Assembly (NCBI GenBank): GCA_034769895.1
Contig: CM068367.1
Span: 709,304,196 to 709,368,195 of the forward strand
Reading direction: 5' to 3'
Length of the DNA stretch: 64,000 nucleotides
Source: Magicicada septendecula
Taxonomy: Eukaryota > Arthropoda > Insecta > Hemiptera > Cicadidae
The notes under the pieces are model-generated. The model searched no databases and was not told where the DNA came from. It was given only the letters and a program-made list of their open reading frames with translations. Both the position numbers and the translations under genes were made by a program. This document shows positions 51,484 to 63,634 of this stretch, piece after piece; position 1 is the first letter of the stretch; each line of letters begins with the position of its first letter.

Positions 51484-53954
51484 AGTACTTAATTTTGATA
51501 AATAAAGTATCCTGATAAGAAGCTCATAATAATCCACTGTAGAAACGTCGATGAAATAACTCTAAATGAAGAGGCTAGGTGAACGAGGTGGGGGTAATTT
51601 TCTATTAATGAAAATTATAGTTGAAGGGGTAAGGGAGAATTTTTTATGTGTACTAAGTTATCGGCAACAAAGAATTAGTTCTCTGTTAAAATTCCTTCCC
51701 GGGCTGTTTAGCCGTAGTCCAATGTTTTCTGCAAAACCAGACATTTCGTCAGTGCCATCGACTGCCATCATCAGTGAAAATCGATTGCGAAAACGTGAGG
51801 TGGTATAAACGTGATGTTAGTGACCACAATACTGTCGTTAAGGCTGAAGCAATAAGTGGAAAGTAGTAGTTTCTATGGAAACATTTCATTTCATAAATGA
51901 TTTTAAATATAAATCTTAGAACATGGAAGTCATGTATAGTTCTCGAAGGGTAATTTTTATATATGGCAAACGATAACAGCTGCAAATTCAAACAGAATCA
52001 AATGATTATTTTCAAACAGCTCTAAACTATAGAGTTCTCAAGACCTATTGTTTTTGGTGAAGATCGGTTAATGGAAAAGGGTAGTCTACCAGAACGTTTC
52101 ATGTGTTAAAAGGGCATTTTCTATGGCAAACGATAACAGCCGCAAATTCAAACAGAATCAAATGATTTTTTGCATACATACTTGATTTGTAGAGTACTCA
52201 AAACCTGTTGTTTTTGGTGAAGATAGGTTAAGGGAAAGGGGTAATTTACCAGCAAAATTTTATGTTTTAAAAAGGCTATTTACTATGGCAAACGATAATA
52301 GCCGCATATTCAAACAGAATCAAATAATTTTTTGCATACAACCCTGAATTGTAGAGTTGTCAAGAAAAATTGTTTTTGGTGAAGGTGGTTAAGGGAAAGG
52401 GGTAGTTTACCTGCTACTTTTTTTATCAAGGTTACTTTTTTTTGGCAAATGGTAACAGCCGCAAATTCAAACAAAATCAAATAATAATATTTTGCGTACA
52501 GCCCTGAAATGAAGACTTCTCAAGACCTATTGTTTTTTGTGAAGATCGGTTAAGGGAAAGGGGTAAATTCTTGGATTTCGTTGTCCATGACGTGTCCGTT
52601 ACTTAACTAAACCTCTTATGAAGCTTTCTAAAGGTGAAAGCCGGTTTAGGCTGTAAGGTAAAACTTTAGGTTTTTACTTATATAAAACTTAGTGTTCCGA
52701 GTCGTTAGGAAAGGGGTAGTTTACCTGCAAAATTTTATGTTTTAACAAGGGTAATTTTTTCTATGACGAACGATAACTGCCGTATAATTCAAACAGAATC
52801 AACTACACTTTTGCATATCTTTTTTGTATTTTACAGAACTCAAGTTCTGTTGATTTTGTTGAAGAGAGGTTAAGGGGAAGGGGTAGTTTACCAGCAACGT
52901 TTATATTTTAGCAAGGGTATTTTCTATGGCAAACGATAACAGACGCAAATTCAAACTGAATCAAATAATTTTTTACATACAGCTCTGAATTGTAGAGTTC
53001 TCAAGACATATTGTTTTTGAGGAAGATCGATTAAGGGAAAGGAGTAGTTTAACGACAACGTTTTATGTTTTAACAATGGTATTTTCTATGGCAAACGATA
53101 ACAGACGCAAATTCAAACAGAATCAAATAATTTTTTGCATACATCCCTGAATTGTAGAGTACTCAAAATCTATTGTTTTTGGATAAGATGGTTAAGGGAA
53201 TGGGGTAGTTTACCTGCTACGTTTTTTTATCAAGTTTACTTTTTTTGGCAAACGATAACATACGAAAATTCAAATAGGATCAAATAATTTTTTGCATACA
53301 GCCCTGAATTGTAGAGTACTCAAAATCAATTGTTTTTGGATAAGATGGTTAAGGGAATGGGGTAGTTTACCTGCAACGTTTTTTTAGCAAGCTTACTTTT
53401 TTTTGGCAAACGATAACAGCCGCAAATTCAAATAGGAACAAATAATGTTTTGAATACAGAACTGAACTGTAGTGTTCTCAAGATCTTTTGCTTTTGGTGA
53501 AGCTCGCTTAAGGGAAGGGGGTAGTATACCTGCAACATTTTATGTTTTAACAAGGATAATTTTTTATATGACGAACGATAAATGCAGCAAATTCAAACAG
53601 AATAAACTACGTTTTTGTATACCTTTTTGAATTAAGGAGAACTCAAGGTCAGTTGATTTTGTTGAAGATCGGATAAGGGAAAGGGGTAGTTTACTAGCAA
53701 CATTTTATGTTTTAAGAAGGGTAATTTTTTTTTGACGAAAGATAACTGCCGTAAATTCCTGCAACATTTTATGTTGTCACAAGAGAAATGTTTTCATGAC
53801 GAACGATAACTGCTGCACATTCAAACAGAATCAAATTTTTTTTTTTGCATGCATGGCTGCATTGTAGAGGACTGAAGGTCTATTGATTTTGGTGAAGATC
53901 GGTTTAGAGAAAGGGGTAGTTTACCTGTAACGTTTTATGTTTTAACAAGAGTAA
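51484..53954 (+). repeat. Higher-order unit 18, flank (2471 bp), duplicate of unit 15
   Basis: S at 51484-51962 shares ATTTCGTCAGTG with unit 15. Short V at 52566-52707. Shares with unit 15 the deletion joining GTAAATTC to CTGCAAC (near 53760). Offset from unit 15 is 6,489-6,490 bp. Confidence 0.88.
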
Positions 53955-56353
53955 AGTACTTAATTTTGATAAATAAATTATCCTGATAAGAAACTCATAA
54001 TAATCCACTGTAGAAACGTAGATGAAATAACTCTAAATGAAGAGGCTAGGTGAACGAGGTGGGGATAATTTTCTATTAATAAAAATTATAGTTGAAGGCG
54101 TAAGGGAGAATTTGTTAATGTGTACTAAGTTATCGGCAACAAAGTATTAGTTCTTTGTTAAAATTCCTTCCCGGGCTGTTTAGCCGTAGTCCAATGTTTT
54201 CTGCAAAACCAGATATTTCGGCAATGCCATCGACTGCCATCATCAGTGAAAATCGATTGCGAAAACGTGAGGTGGTATAAACGTGATGTTAGTGACCACA
54301 ATACTGTCGTTAAGGCTGAAGCAATAAGTGGAAAGTAGTAGTTTCTATGGAAACATTTCATTTCATAAATGATTTTAAATATAAATCTTAGAACATGGAA
54401 GTCATGTATAGTTCACGAAGGGTAATGTTTATATATGGCAAACGATAACAGCTGCAAATTCAAACAGAATCAAATGATTATTTTCAAACAGCTCTAAACT
54501 ATAAAGTTCTCAAGACCTATTGTTTTTGGTGAAGGTCGGTTAATGGAAAAGGGTAGTCTACCAGAACGTTTCATGTGTTAAAAGGGCATTTTCTATGGCA
54601 AACGATAACAGCCGCAAATTCAAACAGAATCAAATGATTTTTTGCATACATACTTGATTTGTAGAGTACTCAAAACCTGTTGTTTTTGGTGAAGATCGGT
54701 TATGGGAAATGGGTAATTTACCAGCAAAATTTTATGTTTTAAAAAGGCTATTTACTATGGCAAACGATAACAGCCGCATATTCAAACAGAATCAAATAAT
54801 TTTTTGCATACAACCCTGAATTGTAGAGTTGTCAAGAAAAATTGTTTTTGGTGAAGATGGTTAAGGGAAAGGGGTAGTTTACCTGCTACGTTTTTTTATC
54901 AAGGTTACTTTTTTTTGGCAAATGGTAACAGCCGCAAATTCAAACAAAATCAAATAATAATATTTTGCGTACAGCCCTGAAATGAAGACTTCTCAAGACC
55001 TATTGTTTTTTGTGAAGATCGGTTAAGGGAAAGGGGTAAATTCTTGGATTTCGTTGTCCATGACGTGTCCGTTACTTAACTAAACCTCTGATGAAGCTTT
55101 CTAAAGGTGAAAGCCGGTTTAGGCTGTAAGGTAAAACTTTAGGTTTTTACTTATATAAAACTTAGTGTTCCGAGTCGTTAGGAAAGGGGTAGTTTACCTG
55201 CAACGTTTATATTTTAGCAAGGGTATTTTCTATGGCAAACGATAACAGACGCAAATTCAAACTGAATCAAATAATTTTTTACATACAGCTCTGAATTGTA
55301 GAGTTCTCAAGACATATTGTTTTTGAGGAAGATCGAATAAGGGAAAGGAGTAGTTTAACGACAACGTTTTATGTTTTAACAATGGTATTTTCTATGGCAA
55401 ACGATAACAGACGCAAATTCAAACAGAATCAAATAATTTTTTGCATACATCCCTGAATTGTAGAGTACTCAAAATCTATTGTTTTTGGATAAGATGGTTA
55501 AGGGAATGGGGTAGTTTACCTGCTACGTTTTTTTATCAGGTTTACTTTTTTTTGGCAAACGATAACATACGCAAATACAAATAGGATCAAATAAATTTTT
55601 GCATACAGCCCAGAATTGTAGAGTACTCAAAATCTATTGTTTTTGGATAAGATGGTTAAGGGAATGGGGTAGTTTACCTGCAACGTTTTTTTAGCAAGCT
55701 TACTTTTTTTTGGCAAACGATAACAGCCGCAAATTCAAATAGGATCAAATAATGTTTTGAATACAGAACTGAACTGTAGTGTTCTCAAGATCTTTTGCTT
55801 TTGGTGAAGCTCGCTTAAGGGAAAGGGGTAGTATACCTGCAACATTTTATGTTTTAACAAGGATAATTTTTTATATGACGAACGATAAATGCCGCAAATT
55901 CAAACAGAATCAACTACGTTTTTGCATACCTTTTTGAATTAAGGAGAACTCAAGGTCAGTTGATTTTGTTGAAGATCGGCTAAGGGAAAGGGGTAGTTTA
56001 CTAGCAACATTTTATGTTTTAAGAAGGGTAATTTTTTTTTGACGAAAGATAACTGCCGTAAATTCAAAGAGAATCAAATAATTTTTTGCATACGTTCCTG
56101 AATTGTAGAGAACGCAATTTTTCGTGAAGTTCGGTTAATGGAAAGGGGTAGTTTACCTGCAACATTTTATGATGTCACATGAGAAATATTTTCATGACGA
56201 ACGATAACTGCTGCACATTCAAACAGAATCAATTTTTTTTTTTTTGCATGCATCGCTGCATTGTAGAGGACTGAAGGTTTATTGATTTTGGTGAAGATCG
56301 GTTTAGAGAAAGGGGTAGTTTACCTGTAACGTTTTATGTTTTAACAAGAGTAA
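53955..56353 (+). repeat. Higher-order unit 19, flank (2399 bp), duplicate of unit 16 minus one monomer
   Basis: S at 53955-54434 shares CAGATATTTCGG and GCAATGCC with unit 16. Short V at 55039-55180. Right after V, GTTTACCTGCAA continues as CGTTTATATTTTAGC, skipping the ATGACGAACG monomer present at 48747 in unit 16; this accounts for the 165-bp length difference. Confidence 0.88.
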
Positions 56354-59300
56354 AGTACTTAATTTTGATAAATAAATTATCCTGATAAGAAACTCATAAT
56401 AATCCACTGTAGAAACGTAGATGAAATAACTCTAAATGAAGAGGCTAGGTGAACGAGGTGGGGATAATTTTCTATTAATAAAAATTATAGTTGAAGGCGT
56501 AAGGGAGAGTTTTTTAAGGTGTACTAAGTTATCGGCAACAAAGTATTAGTTCTTTGTTAAAATTCCTTCCCGGGCTGTTTAGCCGTAGTCCAATGTTTTC
56601 TCCAAAACCAGACATTTCGGCAGTGCCATCGACTGCCATCATCAGTGAAAATCGATTGCGAATACGTGAGGTGGTATAAACGTGATGTTAGTGACCACAA
56701 TACTGTCGTTAAGGCTGAAGCAATAAGTGGAAAGTAGTAGTTTCTATGGAAACATTTCATTTCATAAATGATTTTAAATATAAATCTTAGAACATGGAAG
56801 TCATGTATAGTTCTCGAAGGGTAATTTTACTACCATATTTATATATGGCAAACGATAACAGCCGCAAATTCAAACAGAATCAAATAATTTTTTGCATACA
56901 GCCCTGAATTGTAGAGTTGTCAAGAAAAATTGTTTTTGGATGAAGATGGTTAAGGGAAAGGGATAGTTTACCTGCTACGTTTTTTATCAAGGTTACTTTT
57001 TTTTGGCAAATGGTAACAGCCGCAAATTCAAACACAATCAAATAGTAATATTTGGCATACAACCCTGAAATGTAGAGTTCTCAAGACCTATTGTTTTTTG
57101 TGAAGATCGGTTAAGGGAAAGGGGTAAATTCTTGGATTTCGTTGTCCATGACGTGTCCGTTACTTAACTAAACCTCTGATGAAGCCTTCTAAATGTGAAA
57201 GCCGGTTTAGGCTGTAAGGTAAAACTTTACGTTTTTACTTATAAAACTGTTACTTTACGTTTATACTTATAACGTGTTCCGAGTCGTTAGGAAAGGGGTA
57301 GTTTACCTGCAAAATTTTATGTTTTAACAAGGGTTATTTTTTCTATGACGAACGATAACTGCCGTAAATTCAAACAGAATCAACTACACTTTTGCATATC
57401 TTTTTGTATTTTACAGAACTCAAGTTCTGTTGATTTTGTTGAAGAGAGGTTAAGGGGAAGGGGTAGTTTACCTGCAACGTTTTATATTTTAACAAGGGTA
57501 TTTTCTATGGCAAACGATAGCAAACGCAAATTCAAAATGAATCAAATAATTTTTTACATACAGCTCTGAATTGTAGAGTTCTCAAGACATGTTGTTTTTG
57601 GTGAAGATCGGTTAAGGGAAAGGGGTAGTTTAACGACAACGTTTTATGTTTTAACAATGGTATTTTCTATGGCAAACGATAACAGACGCAAATTCAAACA
57701 GAATCAAAAAATTTTTTGCATACAGCCCAGAATTGTAGAGTACTCAAAACCTATTGTTTTTGGATAAGATGGTTAAGGGAATGGGGTAGTTTACCTGCAA
57801 CGTTTTTTTAGCAAGCTTACTTTTTTTTGGCAAACGATAACAGCCGCAAATTCAAATAGGATCAAATAATGTTTTGAATACAGAACTGAAATGTAGTGTC
57901 TCAAGATCTTTTGGTTTTGGTGAAGATCGCTTAAGGGAAAGGGGTAGTATACCTGCAACATTTTATGTTTTAACAAGGATAATTTTGTATATTACTAACG
58001 ATAAATGCCGCAAATTCAAACAGAATCAACTACGTTTTTGCATACCATTTTGAATTAAGGAGAACTCAAGGTCAGTTGATTTTGTTGAAGATCGGATAAG
58101 GGAAAGGGGTAGTTTACTAGCGACATTTTATGTTTTTATAAGGGTAATTTTTTTTTGACAAAATATAACTGCCGTAAATTCAAAGAGACTCAAATAATTT
58201 TTTGCATACGTTCCTGAATTGTAGAGAACGCAATTTTTCGTGAAGTTCGGTTAATGGAAAGGGGTAGTTTACCTGCAACATTTTATGTTGTCACATGAGA
58301 AATGTTTTCATGACGAACGATAACTGCTGCACATTCAAACAGAATCAAATTTTTTTTTTTTTTGCATGCATCGCTGCCTTGTAGAGGACTGAAGGTCTAT
58401 TGTTTTTGGTGAAGATCGGTTAAGGGAAAGGGGTAGTTTAACGACAACGTTTTATGTTTTAACAATGGTATTTTCTATGGCAAACGATAACAGACGCAAT
58501 TCAAACTGAATCAAATAATTTTTTACATACAGCTCTGAATTGTAGAGTTCTCAAGACATATTGTTTTTGGTGAAGATCGGTTAAGGGAAAGGGGTAATTT
58601 AACGACAACGTTTTATGTTTTAACAATGGTATTTTCTATGGCAAACGATAACAGACGCAAATTCAAACAGAATCAAACAATTTTTTGCATACAGCCCAGA
58701 ATTGTAGAGTACTCAAAATCTATTGTTTTTGGATAAGATGGTTAACCCAAAGGGGTAGTTTACCTGCAACGTTTTTTTATCAAGGTTACTTTTTTTTGGC
58801 AAACGATAACAGCCGCAAATTCAAATAGGATCAAATAATGTTTTGAATACAGAACTGAAATGTAGTGTCTCAAGATCTTTTGGTTTTGGTGAAGATCGCT
58901 TAAGGGAAAGGGGTAGTATACCTGCAACATTTTATGTTTTAACAAGGATAATTTTTTATATGACTAACGATAAATGCCGCAAATTCAAACAGAATCAAAT
59001 AATTTTTTGCATACAACCCTGAATTGTAGAGTTGTCAAGAAAAATTGTTTTTGGTGAAGATGGTTAAGGGAAAGGGGTAGTTTACCTGCTACGTTTTTTT
59101 AAAAAGGCTATTTACTATGGCAAACGATAACAGCCGCATATTCAAACAGAATCAAATAATTTTTTGCATACAACCCTGAATTGTAGAGTTGTCAAGAAAA
59201 ATTGTTTTTGGTGAAGATGGTTAAGGGAAAGGGGTAGTTTACCTGCTACGTTTTTTTATCAAGGTTACTTTTTTTTGGCAAATGGTAACAGCCGCAAATT

Positions 59301-60737
59301 AAAACACAATCAAATAATAATATTTTGCATACAGCCCTGAAATGTAGAGTTCTCAAGACCTATTGTTTTTTGTGAAGATCGGTTAAGGGAAAGGGGTAAA
59401 TTCTTGGATTTCGTTGTCCAAGACGTGTCCGTTACTTAACTAAACCTCTGATGAAGTCTTCTAAAAGTGAAAGCCGGTTTAGACTGTAAGGTAAAACTTT
59501 ACGTTTTTACTTATAAAACTGTTACTTTACGTTTATACTTATAACGTGTTCCGAGTCGTTAGGAAAGGGGTAGTTTACCTGCAAAATTTTATGTTTTAAC
59601 AAGTGTAATTTTTTCTATGACGAACGATAACTGCCGTAAATTCAAACAGAATCAACTACACTTTTGCATAACTTTTTGTATTTTACAGAACACAAGTTCT
59701 GTTGATTTTGTTGAAGAGAGGTTCAGGGGAAGGGGTAGTTTACCTGCAACGTTTTATATTTTAACAAGGGTATTTTCTATGGCAAACGATAACAGACGCA
59801 AATTCAAACTGAATCAAATAATTTTTTACATACAGCTCTGAATTGTAGAGTTCTCAAGACATATTGTTTTTGGTGAAGATCCGTTAAGGGAAAGGGGTAG
59901 TTTAACGACAACGTTTTATGTTTTAACAATGGTATTTTCTATGGCAAACGATAACAGACGCAAATTCAAACAGAGTCAAATAATTTTTTGCATACATCCC
60001 TGAATTGTAGAGTACTCAAAATCTATTGTTTTTGGATAAGATGGTTAAGGGAATGGGGTAGTTTACCTGCAACGTTTTTTTATCAAGGTTACTTTTTTTT
60101 GGCAAACGATAACAGCCGCAAATTCAAATAGGATCAAATAATGTTTTGAATACAGAACTGAAATGTAGTGTTCTAAAGATATTTTGGTTTTGTTGAAGAT
60201 CGCTTAAGGGAAAGGGGTAGTATACCCGCAACATTTTATGTTTTAACAAGGATAATTTTTTATATGACTAACGATAAATGCCGCAAATTCAAACAGAATC
60301 AACTACGATTTTGCATACCTTTTTGAATTAAGGAGAACTCAAGGTCAGTTGATTTTGTTGAAGATCTTATAAGGGAAAGGGGTAGTTTACTAGCAACATT
60401 TTATGTTTTAAGAAGGGAAATTTTTTTTTGACGGAAGATAACTGCCGTAAATTCAAAGAGGATCAAATATTTTTTTGCATACATTCCTGAATTGTAGAGA
60501 ACGCAATTTTTCGTGAAGTTCGGTTAATGGAAAGGGGCAGTTTACCTGCAACATTTTATGTTGTCACATGAGAAATGTTTTCATGACGAACGATAACTGC
60601 TGCACATTCAAACAGAATCAAATTTTTTTTCATGCATCGCTGAATTGTAGAGGACTGAAGGTCTATTGATTTTGGCGAAGATCGGTTTAGAGAAAGGGGT
60701 AGTTTACCTGTAACGTTTTATGTTTTAACAAGAGTAA
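56354..60737 (+). repeat. Higher-order unit 20, flank, mosaic (4384 bp)
   Basis: S at 56354-56844 carries an 11-bp insertion near 56829-56839 (ACTACCATATT). V inserts at 57127-57289 and 59399-59561 are both long. About 22 monomers. It contains an internal repeat with a 969-bp shift (57.79-57.98 versus 58.76-58.95 kb) and a one-monomer tandem duplication near 59.0-59.26 kb. No S separates these blocks, so it probably arose by fusion of two units. Confidence 0.84.
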
Positions 60738-62286
60738 AGTACTTAATTTTGATAATTAAAGTATCCTGATAAGAAGCTCATAATAATCCACTGTAGAAAC
60801 GTAGATGAAATAACTCTAAATGAAGAGGCTAAGTTAACGAGTTGGGGGTAATTTTCTATTAATGAAAATTATAGTTGAAGGGGTAAGGGAGAATTTTTTA
60901 TGTGTACTAAGTTATCGGCAACAAAGTATTAGTTCTTTGTTAAAATTCCTTCCCGGGTTGTTTAGCCGTAGTCCAATGTTTTCTGCAAAACCAAACATTT
61001 CGGCAGTGCCATCCACTGCCATCATCAGTGAAAATCGATTGCGAAAACGTGAGGTAGTATAAACGTGATGTTAGTGACCACAATACTGTTGTTAAGGCTG
61101 AAGCAATAAGAGGAAAGTAGTAGTTTTTATGGAAAAATTTCATTTCATAAATGATTTTAAATAAAATCTTAGAACATGGAAGTCATGTATAGTTCTCGAA
61201 GGGTAATTTTTTATATGGCAAACGATAACAGCCGCAAATTCAAACAGAATCAAATGATTATTTTCATACAGCTCTAAACTATAGAGTTCTCAAGACCTAT
61301 AGTTTTTGGTGAAGATCGGTTAATGGAAAAGGGTAGTTTACCAGAACGTTTCATGTGTTAAAAGGGCATTTTTTATGGCAAACGATAACAGCCGCAAATT
61401 CAAACAGAATCAAATGATTTTTTGCATACATACTTGATTTGTAGAGTACTCAAAACCTGTTGTTTTTGGTGAAGAACGGTTAAGGGAAAGGGGTAATTTA
61501 CCAGCAACATTTTATGTTTTAAAAAGGCTATTTACTATGGCAAACGATAACAGTCGCATATTCAAACAGAATCAAATAATTTTTTGCATACAGCCCTGAA
61601 TTGTAGAGTTGTCAAGAAAAATTGTTTTTGGTGAAGATGGTTAAGGGAAAGGGGTAGTTTACCTGCTACGTTTTTTTATCAAGGTTACTTTTTTTGGCAA
61701 ATGGTAACAGTCGCAAATTCAAACACAATCAAATAATAATATTTTGCTTACAGCCCTGAAATGAAGAGTTCTCAAGACCTATTGTTTTTTGTGAAGATCG
61801 GTTAAGGGAAAGGGGTAAATTCTTGGTTTTCGTTGTCCATGACGTGTCCGTTACTTAACTAAACCTCTGATGAAGCCTTCTAAACGTGAAAGCCGGTTTA
61901 GGCTGTAAGGTAAATTTTACGTTTTTACTTATATAAAACTTAGTGTTCCGAGTCGTTAGGAAAGGGGTAGTTTACCTGCAAAATTTTATGTTTTAACAAG
62001 GGTAATTTTTTCTATGACGAACGATAACTGCCGTAAATTCAAACAGAATCAACTACACTTTTGCATATCTTTTTGTATTTTACAGAACTCAAGTTCTGTT
62101 GATTTTGTTGAAGAGAGGTTAAGGGGAAGGGGTAGTTTACCTGCAACGTTTTATATTTTAGCAAGGGTATTTTCTATGGCAAACGATAACAGACGCAATT
62201 CAAACTGAATCAAATAATTTTTTACATACAGCTCTGAATTGTAGAGTTCTCAAGACATGTTGTTTTTGGTGAAGATCGGTTAAGGG
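59390..62286 (+). repeat. 2,897-bp tandem duplication, left copy
   Basis: The segment from GGGAAAGGGGTAAATTCTTG near 59390 recurs at 62287, with shared rare states (GAAGTCTTCTAAAAGTG in V, AACACAAGTTC, GAGGTTCAGGGG, AGATCTTATAAGG). The two differ at few positions, so this is one of the youngest events in the flank. Confidence 0.88.
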
Positions 62287-63634
62287 AAAGGGGTAAATTC
62301 TTGGATTTCGTTGTCCAAGACGTGTCCGTTACTTAACTAAACCTCTGATGAAGTCTTCTAAAAGTGAAAGCCGGTTTAGACTGTAAGGTAAAACTTTACG
62401 TTTTTACTTATAAAACTGTTACTTTACGTTTATACTTATAACGTGTTCCGAGTCGTTAGGAAAGGGGTAGTTTACCTGCAAAATTTTATGTTTTAACAAG
62501 TGTAATTTTTTCTATGACGAACGATAACTGCCGTAAATTCAAACAGAATCAACTACACTTTTGCATATCTTTTTGTATTTTACAGAACACAAGTTCTGTT
62601 GATTTTGTTGAAGAGAGGTTCAGGGGAAGGGGTAGTTTACCTGCAACGTTTTATATTTTAACAAGGGTATTTTCTATGGCAAACGATAACAGACGCAAAT
62701 TCAAACTGAATCAAATAATTTTTTACATACAGCTCTGAATTGTAGAGTTCTCAAGACATATTGTTTTTGGTGAAGATCCGTTAAGGGAAAGGGGTAGTTT
62801 AACGACAACGTTTTATGTTTTAACAATGGTATTTTCTATGGCAAACGATAACAGACGCAAATTCAAACAGAGTCAAATAATTTTTTGCATACATCCCTGA
62901 ATTGTAGAGTACTCAAAATCTATTGTTTTTGGATAAGATGGTTAAGGGAATGGGGTAGTTTACCTGCAACGTTTTTTTATCAAGGTTACTTTTTTTTGGC
63001 AAACGATAACAGCCGCAAATTCAAATAGGATCAAATAATGTTTTGAATACAGAACTGAAATGTAGTGTTCTAAAGATATTTTGGTTTTGTTGAAGATCGC
63101 TTAAAGGAAAGGGGTAGTATACCCGCAACATTTTATGTTTTAACAAGGATAATTTTTTATATGACTAACGATAAATGCCGCAAATTCAAACAGAATCAAC
63201 TACGATTTTGCATACCTTTTTGAATTAAGGAGAACTCAAGGTCAGTTGATTTTGTTGAAGATCTTATAAGGGAAAGGGGTAGTTTACTAGCAACATTTTA
63301 TGTTTTAAGAAGGGAAATTTTTTTTTGACGGAAGATAACTGCCGTAAATTCAAAGAGGATCAAATATTTTTTTGCATACATTCCTGAATTGTAGAGAACG
63401 CAATTTTTCGTGAAGTTCGGTTAATGGAAAGGGGTAGTTTACCTGCAACATTTTATGTTGTCACATGAGAAATGTTTTCATGACGAACGATAACTGCTGC
63501 ACATTCAAACAGAATCAAATTTTTTTTCATGCATCGCTGAATTGTAGAGGACTGAAGGTCTATTGATTTTGGCGAAGATCGGTTTAGAGAAAGGGGTAGT
63601 TTACCTGTAACGTTTTATGTTTTAACAAGAGTAA
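60738..63634 (+). repeat. Higher-order unit 21, flank (2897 bp)
   Basis: S at 60738-61214 has GGCTAAGTTAACGAGTTGG, CCAAACATTTC and GTGAGGTAGTAT, a state shared only with the partial S at the window end. V inserts at 61818-61958 (short) and 62296-62458 (long). From about 62.29 kb the sequence repeats 59.39 kb onward with a 2,897-bp shift. Confidence 0.88.

Larger units (their letters stand above)
51130..57290 (+). repeat. Flank segmental duplication, right copy
   Basis: Matches 44.64-50.95 kb. It has lost one 165-bp monomer after 55.19 kb, so the shift drops to 6,325 bp for the last S. Similarity to the left copy ends near 57.3 kb, where monomer types no longer correspond. Confidence 0.83.
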
